Assembly (NCBI GenBank): GCA_027596075.1
Contig: JADGJC010000069.1
Span: 29,074 to 93,073 of the forward strand
DNA from: Rhizophlyctis rosea
Lineage: Eukaryota > Chytridiomycota > Chytridiomycetes > Rhizophlyctidales > Rhizophlyctidaceae
Direction of reading: 5' to 3'
Length of the DNA stretch: 64,000 nt
Below the pieces are notes generated by a model. That model was not told the DNA's origin. It searched no databases and worked only from the letters and a program-made list of their open reading frames with translations. Positions 21,837 to 31,788 of this stretch are shown here, piece after piece. Made by a program: the position numbers and the translations under genes. Position 1 is the stretch's first letter. Each line of letters opens with the position of its first letter.

Positions 21837-22930
21837 AGGTTAGTATTGGTCGGTAACAACAATTTATAGCCGTGGTCAAGAGCGAGACCAGCACAGTGAG
21901 ATAGGTACCTCCAGCACAGTGAGATAAGTTCCCCTACCAGCACGGTGAGATAAGTTTCATCAAGTGAGATAAGTACCTTGACTCCGATCTCAAAGTAAAC
22001 CACAGCAGCAACCACAGCACGAATTGGACTCAGTGAATAAAACTATAGGAGAAGCGATTCTATTTGCGTTGCGGACAGACCAAGAGGAGTCTTTGTCCAT
22101 CCAGATTCCAGCTTTTATGTTGTTCCAGGGGCGGTACCTTGGCGCCACAGCAGGAGATGACAGGAGGTTGTGTATTCAACTGAATTTGAGACTTTTGAAG
22201 GCAAACCTCCCTGAGGGGATGCACAAAGGGGTCCTCGCAAGGTTCCTTCGTGGATGTGGGCTGTGGGTCCGGATTGCAGGGTCTCCAACCAAGTGAGGCT
22301 GGCTGGCTAAAGCTGTGGGAGACTGAGCAAAGGGCGGGAACCATTGAACCCTCGTGCCCACCATTCGATTTGAGAGGTGTGGAGGCTCGTTCCAGTTCGT
22401 TCCGTTGACATTGTTGAATTTCCACATAAGTGGACCTGCGTATGAGAGACATTCCCAACGTATAGATGCGCTCACTGTGATTATGATACCATAACAATCA
22501 ATGCTTATCAATCATTACGTCAAAGGTGGTAAACATAGAAGAGGTTTGATGTTCTTGAATATATAGCGAGGTGAGTGACCGGAATGCGACTAGAACCGGA
22601 TGGGATTTTGGCTTCACAGTTGATTCCATCCGAAATTATGGACTTGCGGGGCTTCACACCAATGTTGGATGATTGTTTATTTGATCATGATTCTGATCTA
22701 GATATTAGCTAAGCAGCCTTGATCGCCCGCCGATCTCCATTGTATTACTAGTCTCAAACCGGCGTTTAAAGTTGTTCTAGTAACATTACGCAATTATATC
22801 ACATGAAAAATCAGTCTTCTTTTGACACCAAGCGCCCACTCCAATTTCTTCCCTCCCTTTCCCACCAATTGTATCACGATAACTCCATCGCTTATTGAAC
22901 AACATTCCAACCTACGCGATATGATTTCAG
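21837..22930. other. Intergenic between divergent damaged genes
   Basis: Contains the tandem repeat at 21888-21978. Minus-strand ORFs at 22060-22511 overlap in two frames; they could hold a 5' exon of the membrane gene, but nothing proves it. The first exon of the downstream F-box/ankyrin gene may also lie here, ahead of the TTTCAG at 22925-22930. Confidence 0.4.
21888..21978. repeat. Short tandem repeat with GTGAGATAAGT core
   Basis: Four imperfect copies of a roughly 23-27 base unit, CCAGCAC(A/G)GTGAGATA(A/G)GT plus a variable spacer; the last copy is truncated at its left end. The core occurs at about 21895, 21919, 21945 and 21964. Confidence 0.75.
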
Positions 22931-25295
22931 CACCACACCCTGCGCAGTTGCAAATACCGCAGTCGGACTGCCACAGTCGCAGCCGGACGCTCTCCTTCCT
23001 ATCGAAATCCTTCATCAGATCGCCTACACCAGCTGCTACTCCACCGCCCGGAAATTGCGCACATCCTGCAAGTGCCTCTACACATGGGTTCGTGAGGGCG
23101 AAATCCGTCAGGACTATATTGACGCTCGGGCGGCCTGGCTCTGGGCTTCGTATCACGGCGAACTCAAGGATCTCAAACGGATATATGATGATCGTCAGGA
23201 CATGATGTTTGCGCAAGGGCTCATGAGGATGCTGGATGTCGCGATGCGGTTGGCAAGCGTGCGGTTGGCAAGCGTGAACAAGGAGAAGGACGCTGGCGAT
23301 GTTGGGTTACAAGCGGGGGCCAGCCTTTACAGTTGGGATCTGCAGTTGTCCACATTCTTGAAGGACCGGCTTCTGGGGGCGTTGGAGCAGGAAGCGGGGG
23401 ACATATGGCAGATTGTGAAGGGACTCAATTTGACGAGGCATCCTTTCCACTGTGCCTTGATCACTGGGCGAATCGACACGGTCAAAGCGTTTATTGAGGT
23501 CGGACACGTCTTCGAGGGATTGGGATACAATGGCGAGGAAGGTCCGCTCCATATCCCGTCAGGGGAAGAGGATGACGAGGATTTGCAAGAGTGGCACGCA
23601 CGTCGTCAGGAAGGGTCGTATATAGCAAATCAAAACATGCGGATGTTACACAGGGCGATCGAGTTGGGACATATCGATATTTGTCTATATTGCGTTGAAA
23701 GGGAGCCATGGCTTACATGTAGCATACTGCTGGCAGCAACGCACGCTAAGCAGTTGGACCTTGTGCGACGTCTGTTGCTTCTGGGCGATATATCGACAGT
23801 GGTGTTGAAGGCTGCTATGAAGATAGCTGTGTCGAATCGTCATTCGGAAATGATCCAACCTCTGGCGGACCATTGGACAACCTTGCATGAATGGATGCGA
23901 CATCGATGACCTTGGTTTCGGCTCTGACCTCATGGATTCTGAAGCCGTGAAGCTCTTGTTCCCGTATGTGACCACCTTCGAGGTTCTCTCGGTTTGGTTC
24001 ACCAAATCCGTGGAAAGGGCCAATCATCAACCTGCCTACGCCATCATGATCCATTCTGCGGCCATTGGACACCCTATTGAACTCACTGACCCCGGTCGTC
24101 TCCTGCAATATGCTGTACGCCGCGGGCTCAACCCAATCCTCCGCAATCGCATTCATCCAGTCACGCTGGCCTTAACCGACCCGACTTTTGAGTGCAGTTG
24201 GTCATGGATGTTGCCGAAGGCGGGAACAGCACTATCAGTTGCGGCTGGCCTCAATCAGCACGAATGTATGGCGTTGCTGGCGCGGACGTGAACGCCAATG
24301 ACGGCATCGCGCTCCAAGTCGCAGTTCAGAGCGGTTCATACGGTGCGGTCAAATATCTCCTTGACGCCGGTGCCATTGTCAACATCAATGCTGCTCTTTA
24401 TAACGCTGCCTCCCTAACGAATCATGGGATTGTGATGTTGCTCATCAGAGCTGGGGCGGACGTTTGTGAGACTCTCAAACGTGCTGTGGAGACCGATGCT
24501 GCCGTGGTGGTGCAAACGATGGTGCAGGTGGTTGATCAGCATAATATGGAGATCGAAAATGACCAGAGGTGGTGCGGGTTATTGAACAACGTTAATTGTA
24601 CTGGTCAGCAGTATTTGGCGGGAGGTGGCGGGGGAGGTGCCTGTCAGAGCAAGACTCGGATCGTGCTACCGGCGCTCCGCTTGATCGGCCAGGCTATCGA
24701 GAGCAACTCCCCGGCGTTGGTCCAAATCTTCATGACTCGTTTCTATAGTGACTCGAACCTGGATGTTGTGCTGGATCCGCATGTGTTGGCGGTACTCCGT
24801 GTGGCGGCTTCGGAGCAGCATTTGGGGGTGGTGCAGGAAGTTTTGCGTATTCACTCAGACCAAGCGAATTTGGCGGCGACTATGCTGGAACAGGGGGAGG
24901 ATGTGGCGGATGTGTACAAGCAGATTCACTTCATGGAGAAGGAGAAGGCGGTCGCTGCGCAGGCGAACGATGCGTACATATCGGGTCAGGAAGATGGGGT
25001 CCATGGATTCGGTGGTCCGAGCGCGTCGTCGTACCAACCTCATGCGTCGTTCGTCTGCGTTTTGTCCTACTACGGATCGTACGGACCGCCTCCTCCGTTC
25101 CCTCCGCCTCCGCCTCCACCGTCGTCATAGCAGTTGATCATTCCGCCTCCGCCTCCTCCATTGTCATACGAATTGCTCATTCCGCCTCCTCCGCCGGGGC
25201 ACCCACCGAGCTACGGAGCCAGTGGTCCATCCCACGGACCGTACCATGGGGGCTCCTGGGGTGGGAATGGTTACGGTTACGGGTATTCGGGGTAG
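22931..25295 (+). pseudogene. F-box/ankyrin-repeat protein gene with frameshifts and an in-frame stop
   Basis: The reading begins after a TTTCAG acceptor-like site and enters an F-box-like segment (LLPIEILHQIA, near 22992), followed by ankyrin-like helices (FHCALITGRIDTVKAFIEVG; MLHRAIELGHIDICLYCVE). The frame changes near 23885, and again near 24280 where the ankyrin text resumes (GADVNANDGIALQ, GAVKYLLDAGA, GIVMLLIRAGADV). A Gly run and a Pro-rich tail follow. The apparent stop TAG at 25128-25130 lies inside a repeated IIPPPPPPLSYELL unit: the next copy has TAC at the same place, and the frame goes on through a Gly/Tyr-rich end to TAG at 25293. No in-frame ATG precedes the F-box, so the first exon is missing or out of frame. 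The protein family is clear; the gene looks broken in at least three places. Confidence 0.6.
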
Positions 25296-25615
25296 GAATT
25301 GTAAACACAGCACGAGGAATGGTGGCTCAACTTGTAGTGTAGAAGGTGCTCATTAGCAGTTGTCAAAGTTTCGCGATATAAAGCAAAAGTTTCAATGCAA
25401 AGCAATCATCTGTTGATGTTAGGTTCGACTGAAATGCCAGTGCGAGGCATCTGTGACACGCTGGACTTGCTGGCATCAATCTTGCTTGCCTTCCATTTGT
25501 TTACTTTGATACCACAAATCAAACAAATGAATTTCAACACATGATGCGTTGGCTCCAGCTCACAATCACCTTTCGAAGGAGTGGATCACAAAGCCAACGA
25601 GTTGAACATAGGTAT
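25296..25615. other. Convergent intergenic region
   Basis: About 320 bases between the stop of the ankyrin gene and the stop of the first BTB gene; nothing recognised. Confidence 0.5.
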
Positions 25616-26490
25616 TCATGATCGAATGCGAAATTTATTCATTATGGTCGTAAACACAATCTGGTAATCAGCCGGCTCGCTCTGATGCTGATCGAACCAA
25701 CACTGCACTAACCACATGGCAGAACTTAGATCATCGCATGAAATTTTGACGAGCCGCTGGAGCAAGTCAGAAGTATCTATGCATGCAGCAGTTTGCTCCA
25801 TGCGGTGGGCTCTTTCGGTGGGGCTCCGATTAGTGTTGCTGCAGGTGCTGTGAATGTCAATCCTTATGCATTTGACTGCTAGATCCACCGATTCGGGATC
25901 GCCTCGCCTGATAATGGTTTGGAAGTTTGCCAGGCGTCCCTCGAAGGAGTCGGTGAGGAGGTCGGAATGGAATGTCTCTTTCACATCTTCACAGGGACCG
26001 TCAAGCAGGAGGAACTTGAAGGCTTCGTGGAGATCTAGCCGGGCATCGAGATTGCAGTCTTGCTGTGTAAGGTTTTATGTCATGTTCAGTTGTGGTATGC
26101 GCCACCAAGGAAGTCGAAAACGCTTACAATCTGGAGCTCAGTACCGTAAATATAACGGAGGACTACCTTCATCGCTTCAAATGAGAGATTGGTCAGATCC
26201 ACCGCTTTTCCTTCCCATGGAGGAGAGAGCCTTGTTTTGAAGAAGGCGCATTGAGTTATGAGGAGACAACTGTTGGTGTGTTGATCAGTTTCGATCATTA
26301 TTTGACGGCGCAGACTAGACTATATGAAATTGAACCTACCTGTGAGCTTTCAACACTTCTCGTTCAGGTCCCAAGATGAGATCTATGTCCCCCAAATCGG
26401 CAAATTCAGGTTTCAGTAGACGGAGGCAGTCGTCGGCTAACTGCTCTAAGAGCTTATAATCCTTTTGTTCTGACTTGATCTTGCTGCCAT
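25616..26490 (-). CDS. BTB/POZ-domain protein, copy 1 of a tandem family
   Basis: Three exons: E1 from about 26490 to 26340, E2 26269-26128 (142 nt) and E3 26062-25616. E2 has exactly the length and phases of E2 in the intact paralogue at 28798-29694. The BTB fold is readable: DIDLILGPEREVLKAHR in E1 (family form D-V-x-L-x-V-G), CAFFKTRLSPPWEGK and VVLRYIYGTEL in E2. E3 is a shared C-terminal helical region (LDLHEAFKFLLLDGP; CIDTSDLLQRLV). BTB proteins of this type usually dimerise and may act as Cullin-3 adaptors; that is family knowledge, not shown here. The ATG at 26490 is one base out of frame with the BTB reading, and the frame itself meets a stop just upstream, so the start is either damaged or in a missed upstream exon. 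Confidence 0.7.
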
Positions 26491-27413
26491 TTTAACGATT
26501 CTATAATGTTTAGGATGTGGGGAAGAGTGAAAGATGCGATACATTGGGCCAACCCACGCGGGTGGCTTGGGAGTTGAAGATGCAGGTCCGACCTTTCCGG
26601 ACACCAAAGCATCAGGGTCCTTGCAGACTGCCTTATTCGGCCGATACATTATGATATGTAGTTTAGATTCGTTACACTAGCAAACCTCAGCTCAGGCATT
26701 GTCAAAAAGTAGTGAAAATGCACTCAGGACCACGCCAGTGGTCGTTTTGGCTGAGTGCTGCGATAGTCTCTGCGCGAGAGATGGATCTCCTTCAAATTCT
26801 ATGTACCCACAGTTGCCATACTGATTGGAAACGGTAGCTCGAATTTGTCTCGTAAGTATGAAACAACTATTTCCAGCAGCTGTGGATTTTTTGACCTCCA
26901 ACCCGGCACAGCTTTCCATGTGCGTCTCACGGAGTCCGGCTGTGATGAGTGTGATGTCAAGGAGGTATATTGACAGGATTCGATGTCAGGAGCAAATTCT
27001 GGGGCTCCATACACAGCGATATGTTGAGAGAAGGCATTATCCTGAATAGCTTACTTCGAATGATTGACTTGCGCATAGAAATATCAATGGAGGAGGTACA
27101 AATCGCAAATTTGCATCGTATGGGCAGAAGTGCGATGAAGTAGATGACCAACGAGTGACTCCGCAATGAACGGGACAGATTTATTGGAGTGGGTGGCCAC
27201 AGTTACAAGGAAACCGAATCATTTCCTTGGAGGATGTGAGGTTTGTCCTCACCCAATGATATGCACATATGGAAGACTGGCCGTCAACAAAACATGCATT
27301 ACATGTGTATGTAAAATCCGCATTTGCGTGCTTTCAGTCACCTGCACTCATGTTGGGATGTAAGCGATAGTTTCATAATGGATGGAAGTGTTTACCATGA
27401 CCATGACTTACGT
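26491..27413. other. Spacer between BTB copies, with a possible diverged relic
   Basis: Contains only short ORFs in several frames. The part at 26692-27014 is annotated separately as a possible remnant of the BTB family. I see nothing else. Confidence 0.4.
26692..27014 (-). pseudogene. Possible diverged remnant of the BTB-family C-terminal exon
   Basis: Two overlapping minus-strand frames have faint resemblance to the family's third exon: NPQLLEIVVSYL against DPELLELAILWL in copy 3, and DPSLAQRLSQHSAKTTTG against the DTSDLLARLIKHA region. A frame change separates them. This is weak and rests on eye alignment only. Confidence 0.25.
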
Positions 27414-28291
27414 TCATTGGCGAACTTTCTTCATCAGAGCCGTCAACACCTTCTGGTATTCAATCGGTTGGCTTTCATGCTGATCAAACCAATGCTGAGC
27501 GAGCAAAAGCGCATCTCCCACATTTCCATTTCTATAGTTCCACTTCTATAGGTCACGGTCCACTTTCGATAAGGCGTTGAAGTAGGTCGGAAGTATCGAT
27601 AATGGCAGTGATCTCCTTCATCCTTATGTCTTTATCGCCTGTCTCGACGTGATAGCTATGAGTTTTGAGTTTGCAGGCCTCAACGATCTCCTGTGATAAG
27701 CATGGGATGGCTATTTCCCAAATGTCAGGATCACGGCGCGCTAAGAACTTCTGATAACATTCCATGCGCGCGGCGCTTGGAAGTCTGTGGTCAAATCGAA
27801 GACTGTTGACAAAAGACTCTTTCACAGCTTGAGATGAGTTATCAAGGAGTAAGAACTTGAAAGCTTCGTATAGATCTAGTGCTTCTTCCAAAGCGATGTT
27901 CTGTGGAGCCTGTGTTGAGTCTGATGATGAAGGTTCGGGAAATTCTGAAAATACGTTACCGAGTTCAGATCTGCGACGTAAATGAAGCGGAGAACCGCGT
28001 TCATCGTCACAGCCATGATTTTGTAAGATCCACACTGGCAGCTTGACCCTGCCAAAAGGGCGAAAGCTTAGTTTTGAAGATTGACACCGAGTTTTGAGAA
28101 TGAATCTGATGCAGAGCATTGGATCAGAGTGGGGATTGAGTGAGCTTTACTGTTCCAACTGACCTATGGGCTTTGACAAATTGACGAGCTGGTCCCACCA
28201 CAAGATCCACATCGGCAGGGTTTTCAGAGAACTTACTCAGAAGATGGAGATAGTCATTCGCCAGCTGATCGCGAAACTTGTCGTCCTTCAT
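27414..28291 (-). pseudogene. BTB/POZ-domain pseudogene, copy 2
   Basis: E1 28291-28164 starts MKDDKFRDQLANDYLHLL and is intact to KAHR with a GTCAGT donor. E2 is 28105-27960, 146 nt instead of the family's 142. Aligned to copy 3 it has two one-base deletions (after CGGTGTCAATC, and in ACAAAATC before ATGGCTGTG) and a 6-base insertion. E3 from 27900 keeps the shared helical region (EALDLYEAFKFLLLDN, DTSDLLQRLIESG), then breaks at a small direct duplication (CTATAGAAGTGGAA followed by CTATAGAAATGGAA). The family C-terminus (ALLLAQHWFDQHESQP) returns in another frame and ends at 27414. With three independent lesions, decay is more likely than sequencing error. Confidence 0.75.
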
Positions 28292-28797
28292 CTTCGGTAG
28301 TGGGTATGATATGTGTGTTGGATAGTGACAAGAAGGGAAATCAAAATTCGATGTTTGTTAGTAAACAGCAGTCAAACAGGCTAGCCCATCAGCTTGGTGC
28401 CCAGTCTACAGCTACGGCAGAAAGTGCGGGAGTAAATGAATGTGATAGATTATAAGATTCCCACTTCTTCCTTGCAGGATTTGTTTTGGCAATCTGCATA
28501 TCTTCCAAAGTGCGTAAGCATGAAAGATAGGCTGACGTGCAGGCTCAAGCCACAAACAAGTGACGATGTACGATAAACAATTACGATTGTCCCGATATTA
28601 TTGTTAATCAGATAAGTTCAGATCTTCCGAAAGACCAAGTCAAAAGGTTAAAATGATTTCGACAGCGTCCCGATGTCGCAAGCAAGGTTCAACTGTTGCA
28701 TCCCCGTTCTGGTACCATCAATCATCAAATCATCTGTGCTCCAAGATTGGTGAGCAAGTCGTCATATTGAGACAAATCACAATGCTTACCGGGTCCC
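28292..28797. other. Spacer between BTB copies 2 and 3
   Basis: About 500 AT-richer bases; no ORF or repeat recognised. It should contain the promoter of copy 2. Confidence 0.5.
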
Positions 28798-29694
28798 TCA
28801 TGCGGCGAAAGTCATCAGGAGATTCAGTATGGTTTGATGATCAACTGAATTCGTTTGATGCTGCTCAAACCAGAGCTGCACCAATAGCATGGAATCGCCA
28901 TAATTCTTAAATAATGCATGCTTTATAAGACGGGCAAGCAAATCGGATGTATCAATGCATGCTGCAATCTGCTTTAGTCGGTTCGTTTTCAGATGCAGGT
29001 TGTAGTAGCTGCTTTGACCGCAGGCAAGTGTGACATCCCTCGCCAACCATAAAATCGCCAGCTCCAACAGCTCGGGGTCACTTCGTGCTTGAAACTTTTT
29101 GAATATTTCCACGCACATTTCTGTCGTCGTTGATGTGGTGGGCTGGAAAGTTGTTTGGAGTGATGCTTTCACGCTTTCGTGTGGATTGTCCAGGAGGAGA
29201 AACTTGAAAGCTTCGTGAAGATCCAATAATTCGTCCAAGGTAATGCTCTTTGGGTGATAGAGGTGATTAGACATCATACTTTTCGAAAGAAAAGCTTATG
29301 AATGACTGAGGAAGGACCTTACCAAGTTTAGCTCTGCGCCATAAATGTAGCGGAGAACGGCTTTCATTGTTTTGACAGGAATGCTCGTCAAATCCACTGG
29401 TCTACCTTCCCAAGGAGGTGAAAGCCTCGTTTTGAAAAACTGACAGCGGGTCCTGAGAATGAATCTGCTTGGCAGGTGAGGATGAAGCTACAGTATTGCT
29501 CGATGACCAAAAGATCCAATGTACCTGTGTGCTTTCAACACTTGACGTTCTCGTCCTACCCAGAGGTCAACATCGGGGGGTTCCGCGCAGTCATCGAGGA
29601 GAAGGTGAAGATAGTCGCTAGCTAGTTTGTCGCGGAGAATGTTGTCATCTTTCTTTACGTTGTTCTGATTTGTAGATGAGTAGCGGTGAGCCAT
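28798..29694 (-). CDS. BTB/POZ-domain protein, intact copy 3
   Basis: Three exons, 29694-29525, 29464-29323 and 29247-28798, with introns of 60 and 74 nt and consistent phases (2 then 0), giving 253 residues. Residues about 18-104 are the BTB domain: DVDLWVGRERQVLKAHRFIL, CQFFKTRLSPPWEGR, then KAVLRYIYGAEL. The C-terminal half is the family-specific helical region (LDLHEAFKFLLLDNP; CIDTSDLLARLIKHA; SMLLVQLWFEQHQ). It is the only fully open member of the tandem array and so the best reference for the others. The role is probably protein-protein interaction, possibly as a Cullin-3 substrate adaptor; no second domain such as Kelch or MATH is present. First donor GTACAT is weaker than the others in the window. 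Confidence 0.88.
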
Positions 29695-29883
29695 GTATGC
29701 AATGACAAACTTGACAATGCCTGACGAATGAGTTGAAGTTACCAAGTAGGAGGCAATTCTCATGTCATCACAGTTGCCGCCATCCAACCTGTCAAACTCA
29801 GGGCCCTCTTGTCCCACATTTGTGTACCCAGTGTGGCTTGGCAGACCAACAGCTCACGCCTCTAAGGTTGGCTCGTCGAAAGG

Positions 29884-29947
29884 TGTCCAAGGGACAGAGA
29901 TAATCGTTCGCTAATTGTTCGCCTGAGTCATCATGTTTCATCTTCAT
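29884..29947 (-). pseudogene. BTB-family relic, first-exon fragment (copy 4)
   Basis: Minus-strand ATG at 29947 opens MKMKHDDSGEQLANDYL, which matches the first-exon start of copy 2 (MKDDKFRDQLANDYL) and copy 3. Similarity then stops and no other exon follows before copy 3. It is a truncated duplicate. Confidence 0.6.
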
Positions 29948-30580
29948 TGGTATGATAATGAAATGGCAAAAGGACTCTCGAAAGGGAGTCGTATGGCAAC
30001 AAGTGTCATCTTACCGATATGTTGCATATGGCTCGGCATCTTTTTCAAATGTATTTGCCGCCCCCTCATTTCATCAAGTCAAGAAGTTATCCCCGGAAGC
30101 TCCTAAAGCCAACGTGACATTGTCAACAAGGGAGCACCCACCAGTCAGTCATGTGTGGGTATGGTACGGGAAACTAGGAGACAGCACCAAAGCCTCATGG
30201 AAGAAGTTTGATGGAGAAGCTGAATACAGCAGGCTTACATGTGTATCCTGGAGAAGATTGAGATGAATTTCGAGTATGGACATGAGTAAGTCCAGCAAGA
30301 CATCGAATGTTTACTAATAAAAGTCGAGGACCCGTGGCGCAGTCGCAGGCGAGTTATCGATGCATTCAGTTCCTGAGTGTATGGCCAATAAGGATGATCC
30401 ACGTCGCCCATAACGATTTGGCGAAGCAAGCATAACGTTGCATCAATCTTGAGAATGACCATCGACTAATGAGCTATATATACACAGCAAATTTGCCACA
30501 ATCTGCAATGTCACCCAATTACGAACTAGCAGCTCAGCGATTTCAAGCTCCTCCCCGCCAGGCCCCCACCTTCCCGCATC
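29948..30580. other. Intergenic region at the end of the BTB array
   Basis: Upstream of the epimerase gene. Short ORFs on both strands have no motifs; nothing else recognised. Confidence 0.45.
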
Positions 30581-31452
30581 ATGAAACTCATCCTCACCGG
30601 CGCAACAGGAATGACCGGTGGAACAGTCCTCCGTCAATGCCTTTCCCATCCATCTATTGAAGAAGTCACCGTCCTTACGCGTCGACCTCTGCCTGACATC
30701 GGCGCCAGCCCGAAACTCCACGTCATATTGCATCAAGATTTCACCGATTACGCGGCCGTCATGGATCGATTGACGGGGTATGATGCATGTATATGGTACA
30801 TATATACAAGGAGCTATTGTTTAAATCCACTTGATCTTGAATGATCTATATTGGGTGCGAACCCTAGTCCATTCTCATTTTCACATTTGGCATGCGCGCG
30901 CGCGCAGGTGCTTAGGAGGCAAGTTCGAAACCCAATCCGAGGAAGACTTCACGCGCATGGCATACACCTTTCCCATCAACGCCGCCAAGGCATTTGTAAC
31001 GCTTTCCCCGAGCTTTCGCTTCATCCATCTCTCCGGAATGGGTGTCGATCAAACTGAGAGCGTCACGTTTCCATGGCAAAAGGTCACGCGTAATGTTAAG
31101 GTGGGACATGTATTCCTTTCATTGGAGACCCAGAGAGGAACAACAGAAAGGGTTGGAGACTGAAAGGACCATTATGTTCCAGGGCCGCTGCGAACGTCAC
31201 CTAAACGAACTCACCACCACCCACCCAACATTCGAGAACTACAACATCCGTCCAGCCGGTATCATCCCACCAAACGGCACATCTTTCGCTTTCGCTGCAG
31301 TCGCGACCCTTACCCCATTCATAGTCGTCAAAGCAGAAGACTTGGCGAGTGCCATGATCAAAGTTGCCTTGGACGGCCATAATGTCGGGGAGGATAGAGT
31401 GATCTCCAATGAAGAGATTAAGAAGATCGCGGCTGGGAATGTAAATAAATAG
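30581..31452 (+). CDS. NAD(P)-binding Rossmann protein (epimerase/NmrA-like)
   Basis: Three exons: 30581-30795, 30908-31100 and 31183-31452, phases 2 and 0, giving 225 residues. The N-terminus is a textbook Rossmann start (MKLILTGATGMTGGTVLRQC), followed by VTVLTRRPLP and the D-A-C-I-W-CLGG segment that only appears after splicing intron 1. The end (RPAGIIPPNGT) is typical of small NAD(P)-binding oxidoreductases related to nucleoside-sugar epimerases. The substrate cannot be told; no YxxxK active-site pair is obvious, so it could be a sensor or an atypical reductase. Intron 1 has a (CG)n run where a pyrimidine tract is expected. The neighbour on the right is convergent (SET gene). Confidence 0.82.
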
Positions 31453-31788
31453 TTCAGCAGCCCCATATGGGAAATGATTTGCCCGATGGTCCTTCACGGG
31501 TAGGAAAAAATTCCAGTCGGAAATACCAACCCAAGCTACATCAACGTGATTCTCATTGATCGGCCTGCTGCGTGGCAGAAAACACAGCATCTGGAAATCC
31601 AACCTAGGGAACTGTTCAGAAAACCGGTCGCCGTTTGCTCGCCTTTTTGGGCACGCAATCTGGATTCGACTGAGACTTCATTTCTTTGACAACCAGTGGC
31701 CAACTCTACATTGAACTTACTTATGCAGGAAGTCACATTCCTACGTACATCAACTAAAACCCACACTAACCAATCCACATCCACAAAC
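31453..31788. other. Convergent intergenic region
   Basis: 336 bases between two converging stops; no terminator-like or RNA feature recognised. Confidence 0.5.

Noticed and set aside
8047..25130. A variant genetic code with TAG or TGA read as an amino acid
   Set aside because: TAG, TAA and TGA all serve as natural ends of intact genes in this window (for example 17871 TAG, 15375 TAA, 28798 TGA), and the in-frame stops are of all three kinds.
30328..30400. tRNA-like start GGACCCGTGGCGCAGT
   Set aside because: No matching TpsiC arm (GGTTCRAATCC) or acceptor 3' strand follows.
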